From NCBI GenBank assembly GCA_028818795.1, contig JAPPND010000112.1:1-64000 (forward strand): DNA of 64,000 nucleotides, read 5' to 3'. Positions 1-7,351 of this stretch are shown here, in pieces. The translations under genes and the position numbers were made by a program. Within the stretch, counting starts at the first letter, position 1, and every line of letters starts with the position of its first letter. The notes beneath the pieces were generated by a model. It was given only the letters and a program-made list of their open reading frames with translations, did not search any database and was not told the DNA's origin. The stretch comes from Gammaproteobacteria bacterium. GTDB lineage: Bacteria; Pseudomonadota; Gammaproteobacteria; Pseudomonadales; Azotimanducaceae.

Positions 1-41
1 GTCAAGCCCCCTTCAACCCGGATCCCACGAAAAACGTCAAA

Positions 42-395
42 ATGAGAATTGCTGGCGTTCCTGGCTTGGTCTTGGTCGTCGCGATGGCGGTGACTGGATA
101 CGCGGGCGCCGCGGCGCTGACCACCGCGTTGGCTGCACTAGGAGGCCCGTTCGGAATGCTCGGCGGCATCGGGCTGCTGTTGCTGTTGGGGCTCATATCA
201 CGGGCACTGTCGCAGATCGGTTTCGAAGGTCTGTTCAAGGCTGTGCTGAACCGGCTGCGAGCCAAAGGGCATACGCTCGAAGAGATCGCCGAGGTGGTGG
301 ACGGCTACTGGTTCGTCTCCGCGCAGTTGAAGAGGAAGCTGCGGCACTACCTATGGCTCTGGGGCGGACAGAGCGGTGGGGCCCGGAAGTGCTGA
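42..395 (+). CDS. Small glycine-rich membrane protein, unknown function
   Basis: A 117-residue protein. It has two hydrophobic segments (about residues 6-33 and 38-56) joined by a glycine-rich turn reading GGPFGMLGGIG, then a charged cytosolic-type tail containing HTLEEIAEVVD and a basic stretch KRKLRHYL. This looks like a small inner-membrane or pore-like protein, but I recognise no family. It is the first gene of a tightly packed plus-strand set running to about 3529. The ribosome binding site in front of the ATG is weak. The last ten residues (WGGQSGGARKC) look non-conserved and could be read-through. The hydrophobic turn resembles the GPIGWGLNALLL segment of the YaaW-like protein three genes downstream, but this could be chance. 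Confidence 0.55.
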   Translation: MRIAGVPGLVLVVAMAVTGYAGAAALTTALAALGGPFGMLGGIGLLLLLGLISRALSQIGFEGLFKAVLNRLRAKGHTLEEIAEVVDGYWFVSAQLKRKLRHYLWLWGGQSGGARKC

Positions 396-454
396 CGGTC
401 GCGAATGATAGGGTCTCCGGTTCAGGGCCGAGATCTCGAAGCAGCAGGCTTGGC

Positions 455-607
455 ATGACTGATCGCACGTCTTTTCGGCGTGTTGGGCTGTTTGAAGGGC
501 GGGATGCCGCGGACGCTCGGAAATGGATTGCCGAACGCTTGGGAGTACGCGGGGCGGGAAGACTGATCGTGTCCTACCTGGGAGGTGGCGGAGGCGCGGT
601 GGCATGA
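455..607 (+). CDS. Small 50-residue protein coupled to HTH gene
   Basis: A short frame starting at ATG 455. Its TGA stop (605-607) overlaps the ATG of the next gene (604-606) in an ATGA arrangement, the usual sign of translational coupling. The product is charged at the front (TDRTSFRRVGLFEGRDAADA), has an amphipathic middle (RKWIAERLGVRGAG) and ends in a glycine run. No family is recognised. Its length, charge and position in front of a DNA-binding protein gene would fit an accessory or antitoxin-like peptide, but that is inference. It could also be a chance frame in GC-rich DNA. Confidence 0.4.
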   Translation: MTDRTSFRRVGLFEGRDAADARKWIAERLGVRGAGRLIVSYLGGGGGAVA

Positions 608-1746
608 CGACGGTTGGAGAATTCGCTGCGGTGAGCGGTGTTCCGGAGGGGGATGTGCTTCGGTTGCTCGAGCAAGGAGGGTTTCCGCAACGTAAAGCCG
701 GCGAGGTGCTGTCGGAACAGGACGAGGATCTGCTCCGACCTCTCGTCCAAACATGTCGAGGCGCTGAAGCAATCCGAGCCCTACGCGAACAGGCCGGGCT
801 GTCGCGGGCGCAGTTGGCGTCGGCTGCTGGTCTCTCCGAGCGCCAAACTGCGAGGATCGAGGCGGGAGAGATCGATCTGACGAAAGCCGAGGACCAGATG
901 AGGCGGCTGGCCGGCGCGTTGCATGTGACGGTCGACGACCTCTTTTTCCAGAGAACCACAAGGGTCCGGCGCGCGCTTCTGGCGGAACCCGCGTCCTCCC
1001 AGACGATGCCGGTCGGCGCAACGGTAAGTCCCCTGACCAGACTAGGCTTCGCGCTAGTGCGGCTACGCTACGGTCTGAGCGTCGGACAGGTGCTGGAACT
1101 CGCACCTCTGATGTTCGGGCTTCTGGCCGAAGGAAGTCTCCTGCGGAGAAAACGGAAACTCAAGCAGCTCGAGGATGCGTACGGCGATGTGAGACCGGAA
1201 CTGAGGCGCTACTTGGCAGATTTCCGCGAGCGATGCGATGCTGAGACGAGGTCGATCAGCAGGAGAGACCTGCGTGACCATGCGAGTCTCTTTCGGGTTC
1301 CAAGTACGGACGATAGTGGCAACGGAGAAGCACCGACGATTGGCAATGAAGGCGACGATGACTTCGATCCGTTCTCCGCATATTTGTTCGAGTTGGCTCG
1401 AGGACTGGCGGAGGATCACGAAAGGCCGGTCAGAGCGGGGGACTGGCGCAGTACCGAACGGCAGTTGGTCGTTTGGATGTTTCGCGAAGAGATGGAGAAG
1501 ATCGCGTCGAAGTCGGACAAGGCACGGTGGGCCTTGGAGTACGGGGATGCGGCCCTTTTCGACCTGCCCGGTGAATTGCGGGAGGACTTGCAGCAAAGGG
1601 GCGTTTTGGAAGAAGAGCCTGAGCAGAAGACGCATCGCATCCAGCAGCGCATCGACTGGTTGGAGCGAAAGTTGAGTCCGGAGATCGAGGGAGCGATCCG
1701 TCGATGGCGGGCAGAGTGGAGCGACAGAGCCGAAGGAGGAACTTGA
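604..1746 (+). CDS. XRE-type helix-turn-helix protein with long C-terminal region
   Basis: A 380-residue protein. Residues 1-45 (TVGEFAAVSGVPEGDVLRLL) look like a small winged or IF2-N/MerR-like helical module. Residues about 55-115 form a clear XRE/Cro-type HTH: AIRALREQAGLSRAQLASAAG, then LSERQTARIEAGE. The remaining 260 residues are mostly charged helices, including an acidic patch GDDDFDPFSAYLFELA and a basic C-terminal helical region, with no recognised domain. The start at ATG 604 has a GGAGG-like sequence upstream. The gene overlaps both neighbours (ATGA at 604, TGATG at 1744-1748), so it sits inside a coupled operon. It probably binds DNA and may regulate the locus. The long C-terminal region suggests it does more than repress. 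Confidence 0.7.
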   Translation: MTTVGEFAAVSGVPEGDVLRLLEQGGFPQRKAGEVLSEQDEDLLRPLVQTCRGAEAIRALREQAGLSRAQLASAAGLSERQTARIEAGEIDLTKAEDQMRRLAGALHVTVDDLFFQRTTRVRRALLAEPASSQTMPVGATVSPLTRLGFALVRLRYGLSVGQVLELAPLMFGLLAEGSLLRRKRKLKQLEDAYGDVRPELRRYLADFRERCDAETRSISRRDLRDHASLFRVPSTDDSGNGEAPTIGNEGDDDFDPFSAYLFELARGLAEDHERPVRAGDWRSTERQLVVWMFREEMEKIASKSDKARWALEYGDAALFDLPGELREDLQQRGVLEEEPEQKTHRIQQRIDWLERKLSPEIEGAIRRWRAEWSDRAEGGT

Positions 1747-2561
1747 TGAGCACCACATACGACAAAGATCTGAACGACGTGTTGGCGAAGGCGACCAACG
1801 AGGAACTGACGGTTCCACACGATATCATCGTCAAGAAGCTGTCCGAGCTGATGACAATCGAGGAGGTCTACAAGGAGCACTATCCAGACCACAGCAAGTA
1901 TCCGGATCTGATGGCGAAGGAACTGCGCGCGTTCGGTGGCCACACGTTCGTGAACGTGTTCAGGGGCGGCGGGCCTAGCTGGTACGAAGTGGTCTGTGAC
2001 GTCGCTCGCAAGGTCAAGGCGCCGTTCGGAGAAGGGCAGAGCATCGCGGACGTGGAAGCGTCCATTTTGGCCACGATTCTCTCCAAGGCGTTCGAGAAGA
2101 TGTCCGAGGAAGAGAGGATGGTGGTCATCAATGAGATCCGGAAGTCCAACAAGTCTTGGGCCGGAGGTGTGTCCGCAGCGATGTTCCTGGCGCTCTTCAA
2201 GGTCGGCGGATTTGCGTCGTATAAGCTGATGCTGATCGTGACGAATGGCTTGGTTACGCAGCTGCTGGGCCGCGGTCTCCCGTTCGTCGTGAACACGGCC
2301 TTGACAAGGACAATGGGGGTGGCGAGCGGTCCGATCGGCTGGGGCCTGAACGCACTGCTGTTGGCATACGAGGCGGGAGCGCCCTCGTATAAGGTCACGG
2401 TACCTTGCGTGGCTTACGTTGGGATGCTGAGGGCCAAGCAGCAGATGATGCGCTGCGAGAAGTGTGGCGCGCTGCTGAACCAGAGCTTTGCGTTTTGTCC
2501 GGAGTGCGGCACGAAGACGGATGGTCGCGAGGCTGACTCCCGTCCGTCGAGCGCAAGTTAG
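1746..2561 (+). CDS. YaaW/UPF0174-like protein with C-terminal zinc ribbon
   Basis: A 271-residue protein. Residues 5-225 follow the layout of Escherichia coli YaaW (UPF0174, about 237 residues): an N-terminal DKDLNDVLAKATNEEL region, the conserved LRAFGGHTFVNVFRGGG at 60-76, a helical VEASILATILSKAFEKMSEEE block, and a hydrophobic GPIGWGLNALLLA segment before YKVTVPCVAYVGMLR. Beyond this it carries a four-cysteine zinc ribbon (C237, C240, C251, C254; pattern CEKC then CPEC), not found in YaaW. The family's biochemical role is not established; membrane association is plausible from the hydrophobic C-terminal part. The ATG overlaps the HTH gene stop, so the two are coupled. Confidence 0.65.
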   Translation: MSTTYDKDLNDVLAKATNEELTVPHDIIVKKLSELMTIEEVYKEHYPDHSKYPDLMAKELRAFGGHTFVNVFRGGGPSWYEVVCDVARKVKAPFGEGQSIADVEASILATILSKAFEKMSEEERMVVINEIRKSNKSWAGGVSAAMFLALFKVGGFASYKLMLIVTNGLVTQLLGRGLPFVVNTALTRTMGVASGPIGWGLNALLLAYEAGAPSYKVTVPCVAYVGMLRAKQQMMRCEKCGALLNQSFAFCPECGTKTDGREADSRPSSAS

Positions 2562-2644
2562 GCGAAGTCGAAGATTGCGTGAGCCGTCGGCAGCGCGGAA
2601 AGTGGTAGTGCGGAGCCGGGCGGCGCGTAGGCCACGAGGAGCTG

Positions 2645-3529
2645 ATGGGCACGCGTAGGCTCCATCTCGAAGTCACTTGGCCGGTCTGCAAGACGGTTGG
2701 GCCGTTGAAGTATTCCAATCAGCTTGCAGGCCTGTTGCATAGCGAAAGGCACAAGCTGCGGGGCGATCTTGTTTGCATCAGGGGTGACGGGGTCTACATA
2801 CGCGGGCTCTTCGGCTGCCAAAACGCGGTTCCGGACGTCGATCGCTATGAGATCGTCCAGGCCGGGGTAACAGAGGCGGGTCCCACTCAATCGGAAGGGG
2901 AGCACCAAGTCGCGGTGAGGGAGCACCAAGTCGCGAACGCAGTGCCGTCCGGGGTAGAGGAGTGTCACGCTCCCATCTCCACGTATCCCTACGTGGATCG
3001 GTCGGTCGCAACGGGATGCGGTCGACCGGCGCTCGTGATCGTACTTGAGTCGCCACATCGCGACGAGTATGGGGACAGTGTTGACAGTCCGATCGCGCCT
3101 GCCCGAGGCTCGACAGGGGCAGGCATCCACAGGCATCTCTGCGACGCGCTGAACTCGCACCCACAAATCAGGCGTGCGTTGTTCGAGCGCGCGCCGGTAA
3201 GGGTGGTCATATCGAATCCCATTCCATTCCAGACGTCGGCCTATGCGATCCATGGGGGGAGGCTTCGTGTTTCGGATCGCCTCCGTGATTTTGTCTGGCG
3301 TGAACTCTGGCGCGACCAGACGCTTGGCCTATCGGCCGTATTCCGTTCCAAGCTGGTGTGCTATACGCCAATAGCGATCATCAACGCCTGTACGGTGGGC
3401 GGAAATCCTAGCCGCCGCACTGAAGTGACTGAAGCGATTCGGACCAGTGAGGAGCTCCGTGAGGTGCCGCTGTATCAGACGTGTCATCCATCGATGTGGC
3501 ACTGCAGCACGACGCTCACGTCGATCTGA
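2645..3529 (+). CDS. Protein with uracil-DNA-glycosylase-like motifs
   Basis: A 294-residue protein with 83 bases between it and the YaaW-like gene. From about residue 129 it reads like a UDG-superfamily Rossmann-type fold: a hydrophobic strand ALVIVLESPHRDE (129-141) in the place of the water-activating motif, NPIPFQTS (191-198), and a late QTCHPSMW (278-285) in the place of the HPS DNA-intercalation motif. This assignment rests on motif order and spacing only. The N-terminal 120 residues are unlike any family I know and contain a short in-frame tandem duplication (EHQVA twice, DNA 2897-2935). The protein may excise a modified base or bind nucleic acid or nucleotide. A base glycosylase beside an HTH and a YaaW-like gene would fit a phage-response locus. 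Confidence 0.5.
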   Translation: MGTRRLHLEVTWPVCKTVGPLKYSNQLAGLLHSERHKLRGDLVCIRGDGVYIRGLFGCQNAVPDVDRYEIVQAGVTEAGPTQSEGEHQVAVREHQVANAVPSGVEECHAPISTYPYVDRSVATGCGRPALVIVLESPHRDEYGDSVDSPIAPARGSTGAGIHRHLCDALNSHPQIRRALFERAPVRVVISNPIPFQTSAYAIHGGRLRVSDRLRDFVWRELWRDQTLGLSAVFRSKLVCYTPIAIINACTVGGNPSRRTEVTEAIRTSEELREVPLYQTCHPSMWHCSTTLTSI

Positions 3530-3718
3530 TCGAACAGGGGGATCGCAGGGGGTTCAGGAACGCGGCAAGCCCGCGCGTCTCGGATGGGCGAGCTGGCGTC
3601 CCCTGCAATCCGCGACGGACGGCGGCTGGTCGGACATCGTGCTCAACCACGACAACGAGGCCATGATCCGCAGCTCGCAGCTCGATGATGTTCGTCAGGC
3701 GCGGGGTTTGAGGCCGAT

Positions 3719-3814
3719 GCCCCGTCACTACCGGACTGCCGGACGCGTCGCGGGAAGTCTCAATCTGTTGGGCGGGGAGGAGTCGGCATCGCCGGAATCC
3801 GGTAGTGACGGGGC
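3719..3814. repeat. Inverted repeat, 16-bp perfect core
   Basis: The left arm (3719-3742) and right arm (3792-3814) contain a perfect 16-bp complement, CCCCGTCACTACCGGA against TCCGGTAGTGACGGGG, extended with mismatches to about 23 bp. The arms are separated by about 50 bp. They could be the ends of a miniature mobile element, a recombination site or the stem of a transcript. There is no U-run, so it is not a simple terminator. Confidence 0.55.
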
Positions 3815-3986
3815 GCGGAACGAGGCGCGGCCCCCGTGGCGGCGGGCGCGGGCGGGAAGTTTAGCTGGTGACCCGCTGATGATGCCTGTATAGTGCGCCG
3901 CGCTTTGGTGCCGTCGTATGACGGCCTCGCCGGGGCCACCCGGAAGTCCAGGGCGTCCTGGGCGCGTCGAAGCAATTCGGCGTTGA

Positions 3987-4426
3987 CCGTAGCGCTACGG
4001 CCGTGAACCGGGGAATACCCGGTAGTCCGGGAAGCCGGACGCGCCTGGAGCAATCCGGCGTCTGTCGGGGAAACCCGGCCCGGGCGCGGGTTACCGCGTC
4101 CGACGTGCCAAGCCGCGAGAATACCGCGGCGACCGGGGAGATGCACCGGGCAAGGCACGGTACGCCATGTCGCCGATTCGGCGGCGGCAGGGGCATACCC
4201 GAGACGGCAGACGGCCTCCGCGAACATTGCGATACCTTCGCGGACGACCCGGCAACAGCCGGGCGACGAGCCGGAACTGTCGTGGCGAGACATCGCGACG
4301 GTTGGGGTCTAGTCCACCCCTGCCATTGCGGATCACCGGGCTGCGGGTAAGCAGCAGTCCAGCGGATTCGCGTGGTCGCGAACGAAGTCGCGCCGAAGAG
4401 GCTCGCGGTCGCTGCCGGGAACGGCA
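3987..4426 (+). ncRNA. Candidate structured RNA or hairpin array
   Basis: At least nine local stem-loops are visible in 440 bases. They include CCGTAGCGCTACGG (3987-4000), CCGGG-GAATA-CCCGG (4008-4022), GTCCGG-GAAG-CCGGAC (4025-4040), CGGG-GAAA-CCCG (4066-4077), GCCGCG-AGAATAC-CGCGGC (4112-4130), TCCGCGAA...TTCGCGGA (4217-4244), CCCGGC-AACA-GCCGGG (4248-4263), TTCGCG-TGGT-CGCGAA (4367-4382) and TGCCG-GGAA-CGGCA (4413-4426). Two loops are of GNRA type (GAAA and GGAA). No convincing protein is encoded on either strand. This could be a large non-coding RNA, a recombination array, or palindrome-rich DNA with no transcript. The strand is assumed from the flanking genes. Confidence 0.3.
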
Positions 4427-4743
4427 AGCCGCAGCCGCCGCGATTGACGGCAACCGGAAGAAGTGCATCGAGGGCTGACCGCAGTTGAATCTGCGCTCCG
4501 ACGACCTGTTCAAGGCGCCGGATGGCCCATCAAAACTAATCAATGCCACCCTCCCCGGTCGCCGTGCGGCGGCCGCGGGGGAGACTCCCGCGATCTCCCC
4601 GGACACGGCGGCGGCCCTCGCGCCGTTGCCCGTCCGGCGGCGTCCTGTCCTTCCGCAACCTCCTGAAACGGCTTGGGAAACGCTTAGCGCAATGCTACGC
4701 ACGCGGTCGTTGACGGCGCCGTCCACCCTGCTAGTTTCGAGGC

Positions 4744-5334
4744 ATGCGGCAGCTCAACCACGACCTGAAACTTCTGCAGGACGACGCTAGGGACGGCGCG
4801 TACGGCACCCGCAGCGGGCGCTCCTTCAACCTCGCCCTGATGGCCAACACCCTCCACGAACTCGGCTACCGGCGTCTGCGGGCGACGGGGCTCCGGGGCA
4901 AGCACGTCGAGGCGCTGGTGCGCGAGTGGCAACACGCCGGGCTCTCCATCGGCACCATGAAGAACAGGATGAGCCACCTGCGCTGGTGGGCGAAGCGGAT
5001 CGGCAAGCCGAACGTGGTGCGCGCGGACAACGCGAGCTACGGGATCGGCGACCGGAAACGCGCGACCAACGAGGACCGGAGCCGCGACCTGCCGGACGAC
5101 CGGCTGGCGCTGGTCAAGGATGAACACGTCCGCATGGCGCTGAGGCTTCAGGAGCAGTTCGGCCTGCGCCGCGAGGAGGCGATCAAGTTCTCGTCGTCGT
5201 ATGCGGACCGGGGCTCGAAGATCGTGCTGAAGGCGTCGTGGACGAAGGGTGGCCGGGCGCGGGAGATCCAGGTGCTGCACGAACCGCAGCGCGGCGTGCT
5301 CGACGAGGCGCGGGCGCTGATGTGGCGCTGCTGA
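4744..5334 (+). pseudogene. Phage-type tyrosine integrase, C-terminally truncated
   Basis: The first 190 residues read as a tyrosine recombinase with a phage-type N-terminal SAM-like domain: LALMANTLHELGYRRLRATG, then SIGTMKNRMSHLRWWAKRIG for core DNA contacts. The first catalytic arginine lies in FGLRREEAI (R142) and the beta-hairpin lysine in SWTKGG (K168). The frame then stops at 5334, before the HxxR box and the catalytic tyrosine, so the protein cannot recombine DNA. The break coincides with the start of the NYN gene, whose first codons overlap the final 13 bases. A recombination event probably replaced the integrase 3' end. This and the sulfatase remnant mark the region as mobile DNA. 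Confidence 0.75.
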
Positions 5335-5709
5335 TCGACTTCGGTAACGTGGTGCGGGGCGTCGAGAGTGACATCGACTGCAAGGCGCTGTTCCGGCTCG
5401 CTGGCGAGCACGGCAGGGTTGCCGCCGCGAACGCCTACGCCGACTGGAGCGCGGACGACGTGCGCGGCTACCGGGCGGCGCTGCGCGGAGCCGGGATCGA
5501 GCCGGTGGATGTGCCGGCACGGTCGGATCCGACGCGCGAGGTGTGCATCAGGATGGCGATGGACGCGGTGGAGCTGATGTGGTCAGCGCCGCAGGTCGGC
5601 GTCTACGTGATGGTGGCGGCGGACGGCGGGGCTGTTCCCTGCGGTGGACGCGCTCCGGCGGCGCGGGAGGAAGGTCGTCGGCGCGTGGCCGGTGGGCCGC
5701 TGGTCGTAG
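5322..5709 (+). pseudogene. NYN/LabA-type nuclease gene, frameshifted
   Basis: From GTG 5322 the frame gives VALLIDFGNVV, the first acidic motif of the NYN (DUF88/LabA) PIN-like RNase fold, then IRMAMDAVELMWSAPQVGVYVMVAADGG, the second motif. A run of four Gs (5628-5631) then shifts the frame. In the next frame the expected family ending appears, LFPAVDALRRRGRKVVGAWP, closing at TAG 5707-5709. Without the shift the frame runs on into unrelated sequence to 5918. The gene is either broken, subject to slippage, or carries a sequencing error in the G run. Intact, it would be a small metal-dependent ribonuclease of about 128 residues. Its start overlaps the end of the truncated integrase. Confidence 0.7.
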
Positions 5710-5781
5710 TCCGGGGCAAGCGACGGAGCGACGCGGAGGCGCAAGGCCCGGAGCCCCTGCGCCCCCGCCGCGGAAGTGCGG

Positions 5782-6321
5782 TCAGTGGCGTCTGTATCTC
5801 CATCCACTGTCGTGCAACGAGGCTTCCCAGCCGCGCTCTGCCTTCGGCACCGGGTCTGGCAGGGGCGACCAATAGGCTGCAGACGCTTCGCGCGGCGCGC
5901 GGGCGTTCCAGGGACTGATTCCGCAATCGAGATTCGAGGGCTCGTGCGCCCTGTCGGGCCTGGCCGCGAAGTCGTCGATCGCCGCCGCGTCGATGGCGTC
6001 CTGGCGCTTCTGCGCGCGCTCGATGTCCCGGTCTTCGCGGCACCGCTCGCAGAGGAAGTCGCCTGCCAGACGTTTCCGATACGCGCAGCGCCGGCAGCCG
6101 CCTTCGGCAGTCAGGGCCTTGCGGCGGCGTCGGCATGACGCGGCTCTCCTGTCCAGACAGCGCTGACAGGACCGTGCTGGGGTTCCGTCCTTCTTGATCG
6201 CGACTTTCCGCGAGCATCTCGGCTGGACGCAGCGGTCCGAGCCCTCGGTGCGGGTGGCGGGCCGGACGAATCCCGGCGGCAACGCTCCGCTCCACTGGGC
6301 GATGAGAAGTTGAAGGTCCAT
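5782..6321 (-). CDS. Cysteine-rich putative zinc-finger protein
   Basis: A 179-residue protein starting MDLQLLIAQW. The centre carries repeated CxxC-type pairs: CVQPRC, CQRC, CRRC and CERC, spaced through a lysine- and arginine-rich stretch (DRRAASCRRRRKAL, then CAYRKRLAGDFLC). This is the layout of two or three small zinc-binding modules that contact nucleic acid. An acidic and proline-rich C-terminal third follows. I do not recognise the family. It lies on the minus strand inside the accessory region, between the broken NYN gene and the PIN gene, and is not in an operon with either. The start is the only ATG ahead of the first CxxC. A role in RNA or DNA binding is inference. Confidence 0.55.
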   Translation of the reverse strand: MDLQLLIAQWSGALPPGFVRPATRTEGSDRCVQPRCSRKVAIKKDGTPARSCQRCLDRRAASCRRRRKALTAEGGCRRCAYRKRLAGDFLCERCREDRDIERAQKRQDAIDAAAIDDFAARPDRAHEPSNLDCGISPWNARAPREASAAYWSPLPDPVPKAERGWEASLHDSGWRYRRH

Positions 6322-6681
6322 GGTGTTCTCCGTGTTGGCGACGCGGAAGTGCGTCGGTCCCCCGGCCGCAGCGTGCGCGCGCAGGCCGGTCACCTCGCGC
6401 CAGCGAGGTCGGAGCGTCAGCGGAGAACCCGGAGGGTTGGCCGGTCGAGCACGCGCGCCACCATGGGCGCCACCGACGGACGGGACGGGTGCTATCCGCT
6501 GCGGGTCGCGTGGGCCGCCGGGCGCGGCGGGGAAGTGGGCGGGCGTGGGAGATCCGCCGACGGGTGGCCCGGGGCTTGCAAATGCGGCCCGTCTGGGCCA
6601 CAACGGTTCGTCGTGGAAACCGAGCAGGAAGCTCATGGTCCAGGCGCTGTCCCTTCCGGTGGTTGCGGCGAGTTGCCGCAG
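6322..6681. other. Divergent spacer, nothing recognised
   Basis: These 360 bases separate the start of the minus-strand cysteine-rich gene from the plus-strand PIN gene and should hold promoters for both. No clear -35/-10 pair, hairpin or coding frame stands out. Confidence 0.4.
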
Positions 6682-7176
6682 ATGAACGCGACCGCCTACA
6701 TCGAGACGTCGGTGGTCAGCTACCTGACGGCGCGCCCATCGCGGGACGTGGTGGTCGCCGCATACCAGGAGGTGACGCGCGAGTGGTGGGGGGACGCCGC
6801 CGCCAGGTTCGAGCTGGTCGCGTCGGAACTGGTGCGCGCGGAATGCGCGGGCGGGGACCCGGGCGCCGCGCGGGATCGCCTGAAGATGCTCGAAGGCGTC
6901 GCGCTGCTGGGCGCCTCGCCGGAGGCCGAGGACCTCGCGCAGCGTCTGCTTGATCTCGGCGCGGTTCCGCGCGAAGCTGCGGCGGACGCGGCGCACATCG
7001 CCATCGCCGTGACGAACGGCGTCGAGTACCTGGTGACGTGGAACTTCCGTCACATCGCCAACGCGGCGATGCGGGTGCGGATCGAACGCGCGTGCAGACA
7101 GGCGGGCTACGAGCCGCCGGTGATCTGCACGCCCAGCGAACTGATGGAGACCGGACATGCGGACGAGGGAGACTGA
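6682..7176 (+). CDS. PIN-domain protein, VapC-like toxin
   Basis: A 164-residue protein with the PIN-fold layout. The first strand, TAYIETSVVSYL, has E rather than the usual D at the first acidic position. The middle helix ASELVRAE carries the second acidic residue, DAAHIAIAV the third, and VEYLVTWNFRHI the last strand and loop. PIN toxins of the VapC group are metal-dependent ribonucleases that cleave tRNA or rRNA. The C-terminal tail PPVICTPSELME is typical of the DNA-binding/PIN subgroup that forms two-gene units. The start ATG 6682 sits just before the first strand. The next gene overlaps its end by 20 bases and is probably its partner, giving a toxin-first order. Confidence 0.7.
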   Translation: MNATAYIETSVVSYLTARPSRDVVVAAYQEVTREWWGDAAARFELVASELVRAECAGGDPGAARDRLKMLEGVALLGASPEAEDLAQRLLDLGAVPREAAADAAHIAIAVTNGVEYLVTWNFRHIANAAMRVRIERACRQAGYEPPVICTPSELMETGHADEGD

Positions 7177-7351
7177 CCCGGTCATGGCCGAGGTCCGGGC
7201 GGTTCGGGACGGAATCGCGGCGCGCGCCGACTACGACGTGGCCGCGATCTTCCAGCGCATTCGCGAGATGGAGGACGGGTCCGGACGCGAGTACGTCGAG
7301 TACCCTCCGCGCCGGCTCGTCGAAGGTTCCGGCGAGCAGCTGGCCGTCTGA
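7157..7351 (+). CDS. Small partner of PIN protein, putative antitoxin
   Basis: A 64-residue charged helical protein, containing MAEVRAVRDGIAARADYDVAA, that overlaps the PIN gene by 20 bases. Its body reads as one long amphipathic helix followed by a short polar tail with an EYVEYPPRRL segment. I recognise no DNA-binding motif. The size, overlap and position support it being the cognate antitoxin, although antitoxins more often precede VapC. An internal ATG (MAEVRAV) could be the true start. Confidence 0.5.
   Translation: MRTRETDPVMAEVRAVRDGIAARADYDVAAIFQRIREMEDGSGREYVEYPPRRLVEGSGEQLAV

Larger units (their letters stand above)
3530..4743. other. 1.2 kb without a convincing gene, hairpin rich
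   Basis: No frame here has the codon pattern or conservation I would trust. Between 3590 and 3710 one forward frame gives DGGWSDIVLNHDNEAMI, which looks coding and may be a decayed gene piece. The rest is dominated by short palindromes (separate entries). Bases 4540-4743 lead into the integrase fragment and show no clear promoter. Confidence 0.5.

Noticed and set aside
351..1105. Two minus-strand frames of about 200 residues over the HTH gene
   Set aside because: Arginine- and serine-rich shadow frames opposite a well-supported HTH gene that is coupled to its neighbours.
3987..4426. Integron attC array or CRISPR array
   Set aside because: The palindromes differ in sequence and spacing, with no repeated consensus or spacer unit. 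The nearby integrase is of the phage type, not IntI.
3861..4726. Minus-strand frames across the hairpin-rich region
   Set aside because: Composition is dominated by Arg, Pro, Ala and Gly with no motif. The palindromes explain the open frames.
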